From Nicotiana tabacum (lineage: Eukaryota > Streptophyta > Magnoliopsida > Solanales > Solanaceae), in NCBI RefSeq assembly GCF_000715075.1, contig NC_134101.1:30669037-30733036 (forward strand): DNA of 64,000 bases, given 5' to 3'. The notes beneath the pieces were generated by a model, which searched no databases, was not told the DNA's origin, and was given only the letters and a program-made list of their open reading frames with translations. Positions 12,130 to 24,403 of the stretch are shown piece by piece (the first letter of the stretch is position 1; every line of letters starts with the position of its first letter). Both the position numbers and the translations under genes were made by a program.

Positions 12130-15100
12130 TGTAACGATCCAACCGGTCATTTTGAGCATTTGCACTTCGCTCAGTAGTTTACGGGCGTGAGTAGCTCTGT
12201 ATGATGTATTGTGATTTGTGTGAATAGTCGGTTTTGGTTTTCAGGTTATTCGGGACTGATTTGGAAGAATGATTCTCAACTAGGGAGCTTTAAATTTGAA
12301 AGAGTTGACCAAGTTTGACTTTTTAGCATTTGACCTCGGATTGGAATTTTGATGGTTCCGTTAGCTCCGTTGGGTGATTTTGGACTTCGGAGCGCGCCTG
12401 GATTTTAATTTGGAGATCTGTGGTTTAATTTGGCTCGAAATGGCGAAAGTTAAAATTGTGGAAAGTTTGACAGGGAGTGAACTTTTTGATATCGGGGTCG
12501 AATTCCGATTCCGGAAGTTGGATCAGGTCCATAATGTCGAATGTGACTTGTATGCAAAATTTGAGGTCAATCGGACGTGATTTGATAGGCTTCGTCATCG
12601 GTTGTGGAAGTTTGAAGTTTCAAAGTTCATTGAATTTGAATTGAGGTGTGATTTGTCGTTCAGATGTTGTTATGTGTGTTTTGAGGCCTCGAGTAGGTCC
12701 GTGTTATGTTATGGGACTTGTTGGTATGTTTGGATGTGGTCCCGAGAGTCCTAGGTGAGTTTCGAACGGATTTCGGGCTATTTTCTTTCCTTCATTCTTC
12801 ACTGATGGTTCTGCTGATGTCTGGTGCACCCAGTGTTCTTCGCGATTGCAGACTGAGGGATGCGATCGCGTAAGGGAAAAATTGAGGCTGAGTGTTTCTT
12901 CATCACGTTCACGAATATGGGTCCGCGTTCGCATAGGTTACTGCAGATCGAGCATCGCGTTCGCGTAGGTGTGCACGCGTTCGCATTGTAGAGCTGGGCT
13001 GGGCAGGTCTTCATGGCTTCTTCATCGCGTTCGCGAGCCTAGGGCCGCGTTCACGTAGGTTCTTTTCGAGACTGAGCAGTTGGTGCTTCGCGATCGCATA
13101 GCTTATTACGCGATCGCGTAGTATATTTTCAGGGGCAGTGCATTTTCTTCTTCGCGATCTCGAGGGTATTTCCGCGATCGCGATTCATTGATTCGCTCAG
13201 TGATTATAAAGTACTCTATTTCGAGGGTTTCGACCATGTTTGCATTTTGGGAGCTTTGGAGCTCGGATTTAGGTGATGTTTGAAGCAATTTTCACCTTAT
13301 GGATTGGGGTAAGTGTTCTCTACTCGGTTTTGGTTATATTTCATGAATCTATCTTTGATTTTAGCATTTGGTTGATAAATTTCAAAGAGGAAATTGGGGG
13401 TTTTGGCCTAAAGTTTCATAATATGAATTTTTGGGTTTTGAACATCGATTTGGAGTTAGAATTGAGTGAAACTAGTATGGTTGGATTCGTAATTGAATGG
13501 GTTATCGGATTTTGTGAGTTTTATCGGGTTCTGAGGCGTGTGCACGGGTGTGATTTTTGGACGGTTTTGGGTTTTGATTGAGGAATCGATCTTTATCATT
13601 TGGAATTGTTTCCTTGGGCTGTATTTGATATATTTGAGTTGCTTTTGGCTAGTTATGAGCCGTTTGGAGGCCGCTACGCGCGTCATGGCATCTTTGGAGC
13701 ATCACTTGGCTTGCTCGGCATTTGGTATTGGCTTGTTCGAGGTAAGTAACTCTTCTAAACTTAGTGCTGAGGGTATGAAACCCCGAAATACGTGTTATAT
13801 GATTGGTATTGAGGTGACACACATGCTAGTTGATGGGTGTGTGGGCGTGTACCAAGTGAATTGGGACTTTGTTGTTTTCACGGCACTGTATAATAGTCCT
13901 ATTTTGTTAATGTCCGTGTTTTCACCATGCGATAAAGTAAATGAGCTGTCAATCATGCTAGATATCATGTTTAGGCTTTATGCCGATACTGTTGGGACCC
14001 ATAGTGGTCGTTTCTTGCTGTCATTTCAGTGATTTCATTGATATTTCGTACTCAGTCATATTAATACATTCATATCATATCTCAGTCTCAATTGTTATTT
14101 ATTGATGCATCATATCAGTGTTGTCGGGCTAGTTTCATGACATTGTGAGCCCGTGAGTGAGACTGAAGAGATTGATGACTGAGTGAGGTCGGGGGCTTAT
14201 TTGTGAGGATATTGATACCATAGCACGTAAGTTGTCCGTGCAGCACGTGAGTTGTCCGTGCTGCACGTGAGTTATCCGTGCAGCACGTGAGTTGTCCGTG
14301 CGGATCCAGATATTGATATTATAGCACGTGAGTTATCCGTGCGGATTATAGCGCTTGGGCTGTTGGAGCTCCTCCAGAGTCTGTACACCCCTAGTGAGCG
14401 TGGTTGATTATATTGAGGGATAGATCTTCCTTGTTCATGGATCTTGTCCGAAGCATTTATATACTTGGAGATGGATCTTCTCCATGGGCCGGATTGGCCT
14501 TCCTCGGTACTGAGTGACTGATGGTCAGTGATGTATATATTCCGAGATGGATCTTCCCTGGACCGTACGGGCCATATATAGTACAAAATGGTTGAGCATG
14601 ATGAGTGAAAAGTGTGAGACAGTGAGATTGAGTACTCTGAGAGTGTGGGTACATGATTCATCTATGAGATACATGGCATTGGCATGCACACATGACATAC
14701 AGGCATTGAGATGCATTTTTCCTCATGCTGTATAGTATCACGTCATTCATGACTTTTTACATACATTGATATATGGGCATAGAGAGGTATTTCACACTTG
14801 CTATCTGGAAAGAAAATGAAACATCTTATTTATTGTGGAAAGGATATTTGGAAAAATTACAGTTTTCAAACTTTCTCTTATTTTTGGCATTTTCAGTAAA
14901 AGATTTGAGTTTCACTAAGATACTTGAAAACCATGACTATTTTCTGGAACTGTGGACGAGCCGAGCATTGGACCCGATCTTGTGTTAGCTCATCGCTACT
15001 TTCAACCTAAGGTTAGGTTTGTTACTTACTGAGTACATGGGGTCGGTTATACTCATACTACACTTCTGCACCTTGCGTGCAGATGTTGATTGCTGATGTT

Positions 15101-15420
15101 GTTGTGTTCGATGGGAGCTGGATTGAAGATGTACCTGTGTCCCGGTTGTAGTTGCCCCTTGTTCGTGGTAGCTTTAGATCTATAAAACTCTGTTTATGTA
15201 CTTTTCAAACAGACGCTGTATTTATTTCATTTTAGCTTTGTAAATTTTATTCTTAGAAGCTCATGATTTGTACTACCAATCCTTAGGGAATGTATACGAT
15301 TAAGATATTTCTTTACTTAATCGCTTTATTAATTGTTATTGGAATTGGTTAGAGGTTAATTGGCTTACCTAGCGGGTTGGGTTAGGTGTCATCACGACTA
15401 GTAGATTTGGGGTTGTGATA
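12130..15420 (+). repeat. 3' LTR of element E
   Basis: Aligns with 3624-8243 without the mitochondrial insert and therefore shows the pre-insertion state at 15112-15128. It keeps a better TATA box (TATAAA, 13205-13210), a splice donor GG|GTAAGTG at 13309 and a second donor at 13742. The GCGATCGCG-word array spans about 12836-13200. The CACGTG repeat is expanded (14219-14345). The hairpin CTGCACCTTGCGTGCAG is near 15066-15082. The terminal dinucleotide is TA instead of CA. Confidence 0.85.
14219..14345. repeat. CACGTG-bearing 20-bp repeats, LTR E right copy
   Basis: Four head-to-tail units of the (A/T)GCACGTGAGTTGTCCGTGC type plus a detached fifth, against two plus one in the left LTR. The first unit has CACGTA in place of CACGTG. 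The expansion happened after the element inserted, because the two LTRs were identical at that time. Confidence 0.8.
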
Positions 15421-16568
15421 GCAGCCCATCTTTATAAAGTGATTTTTATCACGTAAGAAGGAATCTGCGCGATACGCCTACAGGAAATACCAATTAACAC
15501 TATGTATAATTAAAATATTAATTTCATCATGCATACCTACTTATAAATTTATTTTACTATGTATACCTATTTTATAAATTTATTTGACCATGTATACTTA
15601 TAATATTCCAAAATAAAATATTATGTATTCCAGAGTAGAATACTATAATATGTTTGATTTGAATATTGTATTTCAAATTAGAAAATTAGAAAATATTTAG
15701 TTTGAATATTATATTCCAAATTAGATAATTATAATATATTTTGTTTGGATGTTGTATTTTAAATTAGAATATTATAATATGTTTGGTTTGAATATTTTAT
15801 TTCAAATTAGAAAATTATAGATATTTAGTTTAAATATTGTATTCCAAATTAAAATATTGTGGTATTTTTGGTTTGGATTGTATCCGAAATTAGAATATTG
15901 TGCTATGTTGCAGAATATGTGGGAAGATTTGAAGGTATATAGTTTAATGCTTTTGGAATATTTGGTCTAATATTAAACTTAGGAATATCATGAGAGTGAA
16001 TTATTAATCATGATACTATATTTAATTGAAGTTAGAATTGCAATTGAAACAATTTTTGTTTTCTTTCCTAATCTTTCTTTAACTTTCTATTACAACGTTA
16101 ATTCACATATTCATATGATACTTATTGTAAATCTCATTACAGTGAATGGTAACTTTTTTCTTTGCTTAAGTTAGACATAAATGCGACTAAATCAATTATT
16201 TATCATGTCAAATTAAATATTCTAGTTATGCAATTCTATATTTCTCTATCTATGTTTTGAATAATTTCGTTTATAGCTAGAGCAGTTTTCATTCTTCCTA
16301 ATAACAGTATATTAAAATTTTATTCTTAAAAAAATGGAAATTATAATCTCTAAGTTCTCTTTTTTACCTCAAATACTTATATATAAATCAATAACATTTG
16401 AAGGAATTCAGATGAAAGATCGAATAAGCAATTTTGAGCGATGAATTTAGAAATGAAAAAATTTATCAAGAAACAAGGATATCAAAACAGAAAAATAATC
16501 AGTGCAAAATAGTTGCCTTTCTAAACTTAAAGAGAAAGTAGCATATGATATTTTTATCTTAAACTTAT
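15421..16568. other. AT-rich spacer, no gene seen
   Basis: Between element E and solo LTR C. About 15650-15905 is a diverged tandem array. The rest is AT-rich with no ORF of note. Confidence 0.6.
15650..15905. repeat. Diverged ~55-60 bp AT-rich tandem array
   Basis: Four to five units share the pattern TTTGGTTTGAATATTGTATT then CAAATTAGAATATTATA, with substitutions and small indels. Non-coding. Confidence 0.7.
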
Positions 16569-19500
16569 TGTCACGACCCAATTTTACCTGTAGGTCGTGA
16601 TGGCGCCTAACACTACAGCTGGGTAAGCCAACTAATAAATTAAATATACTTTGATAAAATTTAAAACCAAGAATATCCCAAACTCTACCAATGTGTGTGC
16701 CAAGACCTGGTGTCACAAGTACATGAGCATCTAGTAGATGATACAAAACTCCAAATACTGTCTAAAATGAAATAGACGGAATGTAAATATAAAAAGAGAC
16801 ACTGATAGCTGCAGAACGGCTCAGAAAGGCAGCTCACTACTATGCCTCAAGATGACGTGGATATGAGATGATAGGTCCTCCACTAGTACCTGTCTCAGAT
16901 CCTGCACAAAAAGTGCAGAAAGTGTAGTATGAGTATATAAACAACGTGTACTCAGTAAGTATCAAGCCTAATCTCGAAGTGGTAGAGACGAGATGACCGA
17001 CTTTGACACTCACTATGAGTCAATGATAATAACTGAAATAAAACTAGGATATTTAAATCAGCATGATTTACAAATTTACAATAATTTATTTAATCAGCGA
17101 AAATAATCAAATTCCTTCAATTCAACTAATATCCAATTTATCAATTAAATCTCATTTACAGAAGTAACAATTAATTCCTTAACAAGCAAGAATAATAATT
17201 CATTAAATTTCAAGAATTTTTCAATTTATCAATTAGCTTCACAAGCTGAAATAAATTATTAAAGCATCGTGTAATTATTATTATTAAGCACGATTTCTGC
17301 CGAGGACGTACGGCCCGATCCAGAGTGTCATATATACTGCCGAGGGATTTGCGGCGCGATCCATAGATGCATCTATCCTGCCGAGGCGTTCGGCCCGCTC
17401 CACAAGAAAGGAGGACATTTTTATGTACCTCCGGAAGGAGAGTATATTTATTATGAGATAAATTTGGGAGGAAGAATAATTTCTTTTAACAATTAATAAT
17501 TTAAACAGAGAATCAAGTATATGAGGTTTTCATCCTTTAATATCTTTATCTAACAATTCACAATACAATTTATATATCAAATAATTCAATTAAATAAAGA
17601 ATACAATTTACACAAGTAATGCATGCTTTGAGTCCTAAACTACCCGGACTTTAGCATTAATAGTAGCTACGCACGGACTCTCGTCACCTCGTGCGTACGT
17701 AGCCCCCACAATTAGCAACAATTATTTAATTTTTAATCACCTATGAGGTAATTTCCCTCTCACAAGATTAGACAAGAGACTTACCTTGTCTTGCTCCAAT
17801 TTAACCCACTAGAAGACCTTTTCCACGATTATCCAACCCTGTCCGGCTCGAATCTAGCCAAAATAATTCGATATAATCACTAAAAATTATAGGAATCAAC
17901 TCTATAAGAAAATACTACAATTTTAATACAAATCACGAAATTAATTAAATATTCGTCCGTGGGGCCCACATCTCGTAATCCGGCGAAAGTTATGAAATCC
18001 GACAACCCATTCAATTACGAGTCCAACCATACCAATTTCACTCAAATCCGACTCCGAAATCTCAAAATTTTGTTTCTATGGGATTTCTAAACTTTTCCAA
18101 ATTTCAATCTCAAAACACTAATTTATGGTGAAAACAATGATATACTTGTATATGTAGATCAAATCCGAGTTAGAATCACTTACCCAAATATTTTTCCCTT
18201 AAAAATCTGCCAAAAGTCGTCTCTGCTCAAACTCAAGTTCGTCAAAAATGGCAAATGGGACGAATGTCCTCTTTTTATAATACTGCCCAGCACTTCGGAA
18301 CTGGGCCTCGATCAGGGCCTCGATCGAGGCTTCGATCATGGCCCTCGAGCCTAGGCCTCGATCGTGGCTTCGATCACAGGATCGATCCTGGACCTCGGTC
18401 ATGGCCTGCCTTCGATCAGGACATCGAGGCTGGGCCTTCGATTAGGGCATCGAGCATATGCCTTCGATCAGGACATCGAGGCTGGACCTTCGATCAGGGC
18501 ATCGAGCATGTGCCTTCGATCAGGGAATCGAGCCTTACCTTCGATCATGTCCTCGAGCTGGACCTTCGATCGTGGCTTCGATCTCGAGCTCGAGCCTGAG
18601 CCTCGTCAACCCTGGGCTCGATATTTGGGCTCGATGTCTGGCTCAATATCTGAGCTCGATACTTGGGCTCGATGCCTGGCTCGATATCTGGGCTCGATCG
18701 CAGCCCAGAATGCCCAACAGAAGAGGAAAAACTGTAACAACATTTTAAGTCCAACTTTTGATCTGTTAACCATCCAAAACTCACCCGAGGCCCTCGGGAC
18801 CTCAACCAAATATACCAACAAGTCCTAAAACATCATACGAACTTAGTTGAACCTCTAAATCACATCAAACAACGCTAAAACCATGAATCATACTCCAATT
18901 CAGGCTTAATGAAACTAAGAGTTTTCAAATTCTACATTCGATGCCGGAACCTATCAAATCAAGTCCGATTGACCTCAAATTTTGCACACAAGTCATACAT
19001 GACATAACGGAGCTGTGAAGATTTTCAGAACTGGATTCCGACCACGATATCAAAAAGTCAACTCCCCGGTCAAACTTCCAAACTTTAAATTCATATTTTA
19101 GCCATTTCAAGCCTAATTTCACTACGGACTTCCAAATAAGATTCTGATCGTGCTCCTAAGTCCAAAAACCAACATACGGAGCTGTTGAAATCATCAAAAC
19201 TCTATTCCGGGGTTGTTTGTACATAAGTAGACATCCGGTCACTATTTGAACTTAAACTTTTAAAAAATTTTATTTAAATTCCATATCTTGGGCTAGAGAC
19301 CTCGGAATCTGATTTCGGTCATACGCCTGAGTCCCAAATCACGATACGGACCTAACGGAACTGTCAAAACACTGATCCGAGTTCGTTTGCTCAAAATGTT
19401 GACCAAAGTCAATACAATTGCATTTTTTTAAAGCTCTAATTCACATTTAATCCATTTTTCACATAAAAACTTTTTCAGAAATCTTTACGGATTGCGCACG

Positions 19501-19589
19501 CAAGTCGAAGAATGATAAATAGTACTTTTTGGGGACTTAGAACACATAATTAATTATAAATTTAAAGATGACATTTTTGGGTCATCACA
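16569..19589 (-). repeat. Solo LTR C (gypsy, antisense)
   Basis: Begins TGTCACGACCC and ends GGGTCATCACA on the + strand, so its own sense is minus. Flanks are CTTAT (16564-16568) and CTTGT (19590-19594), a 5-bp duplication with one change. No internal domain is attached, as expected after LTR-LTR recombination. It is closely related to LTR B (36838-39771, opposite orientation). In its sense direction it has the TCGATC minisatellite (18712-18294), TATAAA (18279-18274), donor GGGTAAGTG 96 nt downstream (G at 18183), a second donor (about 17783), a hairpin of 8-bp stem (17668-17697), and CTGCACTTTTTGTGCAG-type motifs near 16905. Confidence 0.88.
18294..18712. repeat. TCGA-rich minisatellite inside LTR C
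   Basis: Irregular units around CTTCGATCAGGGCATCGAG, then a second block of GGCTCGATATCTG units. The repeat is read through by several frames (18199-18828), giving long but meaningless proteins rich in Arg, Ser and Gly. It occupies the same LTR position as the CpG-word arrays of the other families. Confidence 0.85.
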
Positions 19590-19784
19590 CTTGTTGACAC
19601 ATTTATATCTCGAGAATGAAAAGAGTATATTTTGACTACCTCATATAATTTTAACATCTTTGTTTATCATTTGGAAATTAGAAAATCTGAAAAAAATCAT
19701 TTTAATCCTCAAGCAAAGGCGTAGCATTTAATTTTGTAATATCTTTTTTAAAACAATTTTTTATAGCCATTCAGTTCCAACTAA
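19590..19784. other. Short AT-rich spacer
   Basis: Between solo LTR C and MITE 1. Nothing recognised. Confidence 0.6.
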
Positions 19785-20467
19785 TAGCCTCTTTGGCCAA
19801 GATTCTCCAAAGGCCAAAAGCGTTTTTTTTTTTTAACTTAAGGTATTTGGCCAAGCTTTTTTGGGAAAAAAAATACTTTTGGGAAGAAGCCGAAGCAGTT
19901 TATGAGAAGCAGAAAAAAGTAACTTCTTCCCAAAAGTAGAAGTAAAAGCAATTTTGACTTTTTTTAAAACCAAAAATACCATTAACAAAATATAGTATAT
20001 ACCAAAATAACCGTTAAATATAATACTTAGGATATTAATGTATAAGTATTTCTTGTTATTTTTAGGATAATTTTCTAATATATAGTGACTTTAGGGGTAA
20101 ATGCTTTTGTATTTTTTGAATGATTTTTAATATATTTTAATAATATTAAAAGAATTAAAGTACTTTTTAATTTTATTTTCATATTTTACTTAAATAAAAT
20201 AAAAAGATTTAATTATTGTATGTAATAACAAATTTTTGATATTATTTATTTACTTATAATATTAACTATTAAGTAAATCTATTTATGTCCTTATTCGTAA
20301 TTTGATACTTAAAAGTACTTTTTAAAAAGCTTGGCCAAACACAAATTATTGTTCAAAAGTGCTTTTCAGATTGATTAGCCAAACACAAGTTACTTCTCTC
20401 CAAAAGTATTTTTTTCAAAAGCACTTCTCAAAATAAGTTAATTTTTCCAGATTCGCCAAACAGGCTA
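19785..20467. mobile_element. PIF/Harbinger-like MITE 1
   Basis: The left end is TAGCCTCTTTGGCCAAG and the right end complement is TAGCCTGTTTGGCGAA. Both sides carry TAA (19782-19784, 20468-20470), a 3-bp TWA duplication typical of PIF/Harbinger. The 683-bp sequence has subterminal repeats built on CAAAAGTACTTTTT and GCCAAACACAA and no ORF. It is homologous to the split copy at 32424-61649. A hAT assignment is less likely because no 8-bp duplication is present. Confidence 0.75.
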
Positions 20468-21639
20468 TAAATCATTATTTACCTATTAATTCTACTGAAA
20501 AAGGTAAAGACTTTATACGGCAAATTATGGGAAATAAAAAGAAGTGCAATTGCGTAACCCATTAAAAGGGGAGCTAGACCTCTAGGTGTAACATTGAGAG
20601 ACCAAAGGTGGGGTCCACGTGATAAAAAAGTGGCAGCTTCAAAAAGCTGCAGTGAACGTGTGGCGTGTAAAATGAGGTGGCCCCTGCTCTTTCGCATGGC
20701 TTGAAAGCAAGGAAACACTGAAATTTCATCTAAACCCTTTTAAGCTAACAGGTGAGGCATACATATTGACCCTAAGCTCCTGAAACTGTGACTTATTAAT
20801 AGTAGGAATGACCTATTAGAACGTATTAACCCCAACTACTCTCCGGTGCACAAAGAAGTTAAAAGTGGTCTACGAAACTCGTGAAACTTTTAAAATTTAT
20901 CACTAGCTATCAAATTCAGAGTTAGAGCACATTTTCTACTGGTTTGCTCTGTAGGTCAATTGCTTTAGGGGCAAAATAGTCTTATTATTTCCTAAAGATT
21001 GCACATTTTAATTTCTAATTATAAATTAATATTGATATACATGTCGATATTTTTCTTTGATACTTTTTCCCCAAAAGGGAAGGTATATTTTAACATAAAG
21101 TACAATACATGTGATACCATGAATACAAAATATGTAGAGGACACCAAGTAGTAATTAAAAAATAATAAAAAATCAAAGAAGTGATGATAGATGATATATT
21201 ATGGATTGCTTACTTGCAAATACATGGTTCACTTTTTACAAGCATTTTCACAACATGCATTCTTTTTCATACGTGTATGATATAATCTAATTAATTAGCC
21301 AGTGTTTATATGTAGGATTTATATTATAGATTCAATGCAAAGATTACAAATATATTATAAATAAATTAAAGATGAGTCTTGGTATTCTTCTTGCTAAAAA
21401 TGCTATAAGACATTATAAATAATAATACAATTTGTGGCAATTATAACATATATAAATGTTGATTGTGAAGAAATGTGAGCTGCATCGAAAAAGTTTGTTT
21501 CTCTTTCATGGACTATGATGTATTCGCGTTATACTTCAAAATATTTTTCAGATTTCAATGTTAAAAAATACATTCAACCAACAGTTGAGAAGGTCACAAC
21601 ATTATTAATATGTAAATCAACTAGCAAATTACTGTTGAA
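20468..21639. other. AT-rich intergenic DNA, no gene seen
   Basis: No credible ORF. At about 20608-20650 there is a GTCCACGTGAT G-box and a short GGCAGCTTC...GAAGCTGC-like hairpin in a less AT-rich patch (20570-20700), conceivably a fragment of a promoter or another element. Otherwise nothing recognised. Confidence 0.55.
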
Positions 21640-24364
21640 TGACATGACCCGAAATTTCCACCTTCGGACCGTGATAACGCCTAACATTTCACTTGCTAGG
21701 CAAGCCAACGTTAGAATAATATTAACTAATTTTTAAATAATTTTTAAATTTATTAATAACAAAGAACGATTGCGGAAGTAAAGTCTGAAATATAGCGAAT
21801 AATCCATAAAAATAACGGTGTCTAAATACCATCCCACAATTTGGTGTCACAAGTGCACGAGCTTCTAGAATAATACAATTAAGTTTCTGAATAAAATAAA
21901 GCTGTCTGGAAATAAACACACAGCTAAAGTAAAGTAGACGGGGACTTCAGAACTGCGAACGTCGTGCAGTTATACCTCAAGTCTCCTCTGAGTAACTAAA
22001 ATCCGAGCAAGTCTATGGTACGCCGTTGGGACCAACTCCGTAATCAGCACAAGAAGTGCAGAGTGTAGTATCAGTACAACCGACCCCATGTACTGGTAAG
22101 TGCTGAGCCTAACCTCGATAAAATAGTGACGAGGCTAAGGCGGGTCACTTACATTAACCTGTACGCACTATTAGTAACAACAACAAATAATAGAAATAAA
22201 TCAGATAACTCATTTATAATAATTGAAGACAACTCAGCAGTCATAATCCATTTATCATTTTCATCAATTTCTGTTGCAGCGTGTAACCCGCCCTCACAAT
22301 ATATTCATATTCAATCCTGTTGCGGCATGCAACTCGCTCCTCCAATATATTCACTTACCAATTCTTATAGAAGAAATTTTCTCAATAAATGCAATAATTA
22401 ATATAAAATTATAAGACAACAAGCATACAATAATTATGATTTAATTATGAAACAAACAATGATAAATAGCAAGTTATTATGGAAATCAGGGAGAAAATAT
22501 GCAGTTTAATATTTAATATGCTAAATGTCAAATAACAATTAAGACACATAATTCAAATAGCATGTAACAATTAATGCAGGAATTCAAGAATTAATATTTG
22601 ACAAAGAATAGGAGAGAAACAATTATTATAGTAATTAATTCATGATTTAAAACGATTTATGATTTTTCAAGTAATTATGCAAACAATTAATTTGACGACG
22701 TATAGACACTTTTCACCTCGCCTATACGTCGTTCACATACATTTCACATAACAAATAGTTTAAGGGTTCTATTCCCTCAAGTCAAGGTTAACCACGACAC
22801 TTACCTTGCTTTGCTAATTCCAATCAATTACTCGACCACAGCTTTTTCTTTTAAATTTGTCTCCAAAAGCTTCAAATCTATTAATAAACAATTCAATATA
22901 CTCAATAGGAATCATAGGAATTAATTCCATATGAATTTACTAATTTTTCGGATAAAAATCCAAAATTTATTAAAATATTCGACAGTGGGACCCACGTCTC
23001 AAATCTAGGAAAAACTTACGAAATCCGATCACTCCTTCCGATACGAGTCCAACCATACAAAATTTATCAAATTCCTATATCAAATAGACCTTCAAATCTT
23101 AAATTTTTATTTTTGGAAGATTTTATAAAAATTTCAATTTCTTCCATCTAAATCTGAAATAAATGATGAATGTAGACTTAGATTTATGAAATACAATCAC
23201 TATATGATAAAGAACACTTACCCAGTTCGAAATCGTGAAAACATCCTTTGAAATTGCCCCTAAACCGAGTTCTAATTGAGGGTTTGTAAAATATGGAAAA
23301 AATTCCGTTTTGGTTCTGTTTTAAGTCACAGGCGTCAGGCCTTCTTCGCGTTCGCGAAGGGCCTGTCGCGTTCGCGAGTCCTCCTTCGTGTTCGCTAAGG
23401 CTTTTTCCCCCTGGCCTTCGCGTGCCAGTTCTCGCGCTCGCGTAGAAGGATGACTGACCCCTCCTCCGGGCCTCTAAAGCTTCGCGTTCGCATTGAGCTA
23501 GCCGCGTTCACGAAGGGTAAAGTCCCTATAGCTTCGCGTTCGTGACTCAATCTTCGCATTCGCGAAGAAGAAAAATTCAGCCAGTTCAGTTTGTTCTTCG
23601 CGTTCGCGAGAGTACATTCGCGAACGCGATGAAGGAAATACCAGAAGCCTGAAGTTGCAGAAGACCAGATTTTTCTAAGTTCAAAATCATCATGTATCCT
23701 ATCCGAAACTCACCTGAGCCTATAGGGATCCAAACCAAACATGCACACAAGTCTTAAAACATCATACGAACTTGCTCGCATGATCAAATCACCAAAATAA
23801 CACCTAGAACTATGAATCGGATGCCAAATCAAAGGAAATTTTTAAAAAAACTTTAAAACTTATATTTTTACAACCGGACATCCGAATCACGTCAAATCAA
23901 CTTCGATTCTCACTAAATTCGACAGAAAAGTCATAAATATTATTGTGGACCTTAAACGGACTCCAGAACCAAAATACGGACCCGGGGTCAATAAATCCAG
24001 CATCAGTATTTTCTTAAAAATCATTAAGCTTTCAAGCTTTTAATTTTTTATCAAAATTCCATATCTCGGGCTAGGGACCTCGGAATTTGATTTCGGGCAT
24101 ACGCCCAAGTCCCAAATCACGATACGAACCTACCGAAATTGTTAAAATACTGATCCGGGTCCGTTTTCTCAAAATGTTGACCAAAGTCAACTCAGTTGAG
24201 TTTTAAAGCTCTATTCCACATTTTAATCCATTTTTCACATAAAAGCTTTCCGAAAAATTATATGGACTGAGCACGCAAGTCGAGGAATAATAAATGGTAC
24301 TTTTTGTGGTCTTAGAATACATAATTACTTATTAAATTTAAAGATGACATTTTGGATCATCACA
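21640..24364 (-). repeat. 3' LTR of element 1 (family 1)
   Basis: The + strand starts TGACATGACCCG and ends GGATCATCACA just before the polypurine tract. It carries a TTCGCG word array (about 23340-23632), a perfect 11-bp-stem hairpin with loop CACCTCGC core (about 22694-22733), and two GTGCAACCCG repeat copies. Confidence 0.88.
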
Positions 24365-24378
24365 TTCTCCACCTCTAA
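24365..24378 (-). other. Polypurine tract, element 1
   Basis: The minus strand reads TTTAGAGGTGGAGAA immediately before the LTR start TGTGATG. Confidence 0.85.
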
Positions 24379-24403
24379 AACAAACGTTCGTCCTCGAACG
24401 GAG

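Larger units (their letters stand above)
3624..15420 (+). mobile_element. LTR retrotransposon E, non-coding (LARD-like)
   Basis: Two long direct LTRs (3624-8243 and 12130-15420) start TGTAACGA(C/T)CCAACCG. A tRNA-Met primer site follows the left LTR and a purine tract precedes the right one, so the element is sense on the + strand. The 3.9-kb interior has no open frame above about 100 codons and I recognise no gag, protease, reverse transcriptase or integrase motif, so it probably relied on proteins from another element. Flanking 5-mers are GTAGT (3619-3623) and GCAGC (15421-15425), differing at two C/T positions, so the target duplication is only probable. The last two bases are TA rather than the canonical CA. 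Confidence 0.8.

Noticed and set aside
18199..18828. Several overlapping frames of 86-154 codons on both strands
   Set aside because: Created by the TCGA-rich minisatellite in LTR C. Open in many frames at once, repetitive composition, no domain.
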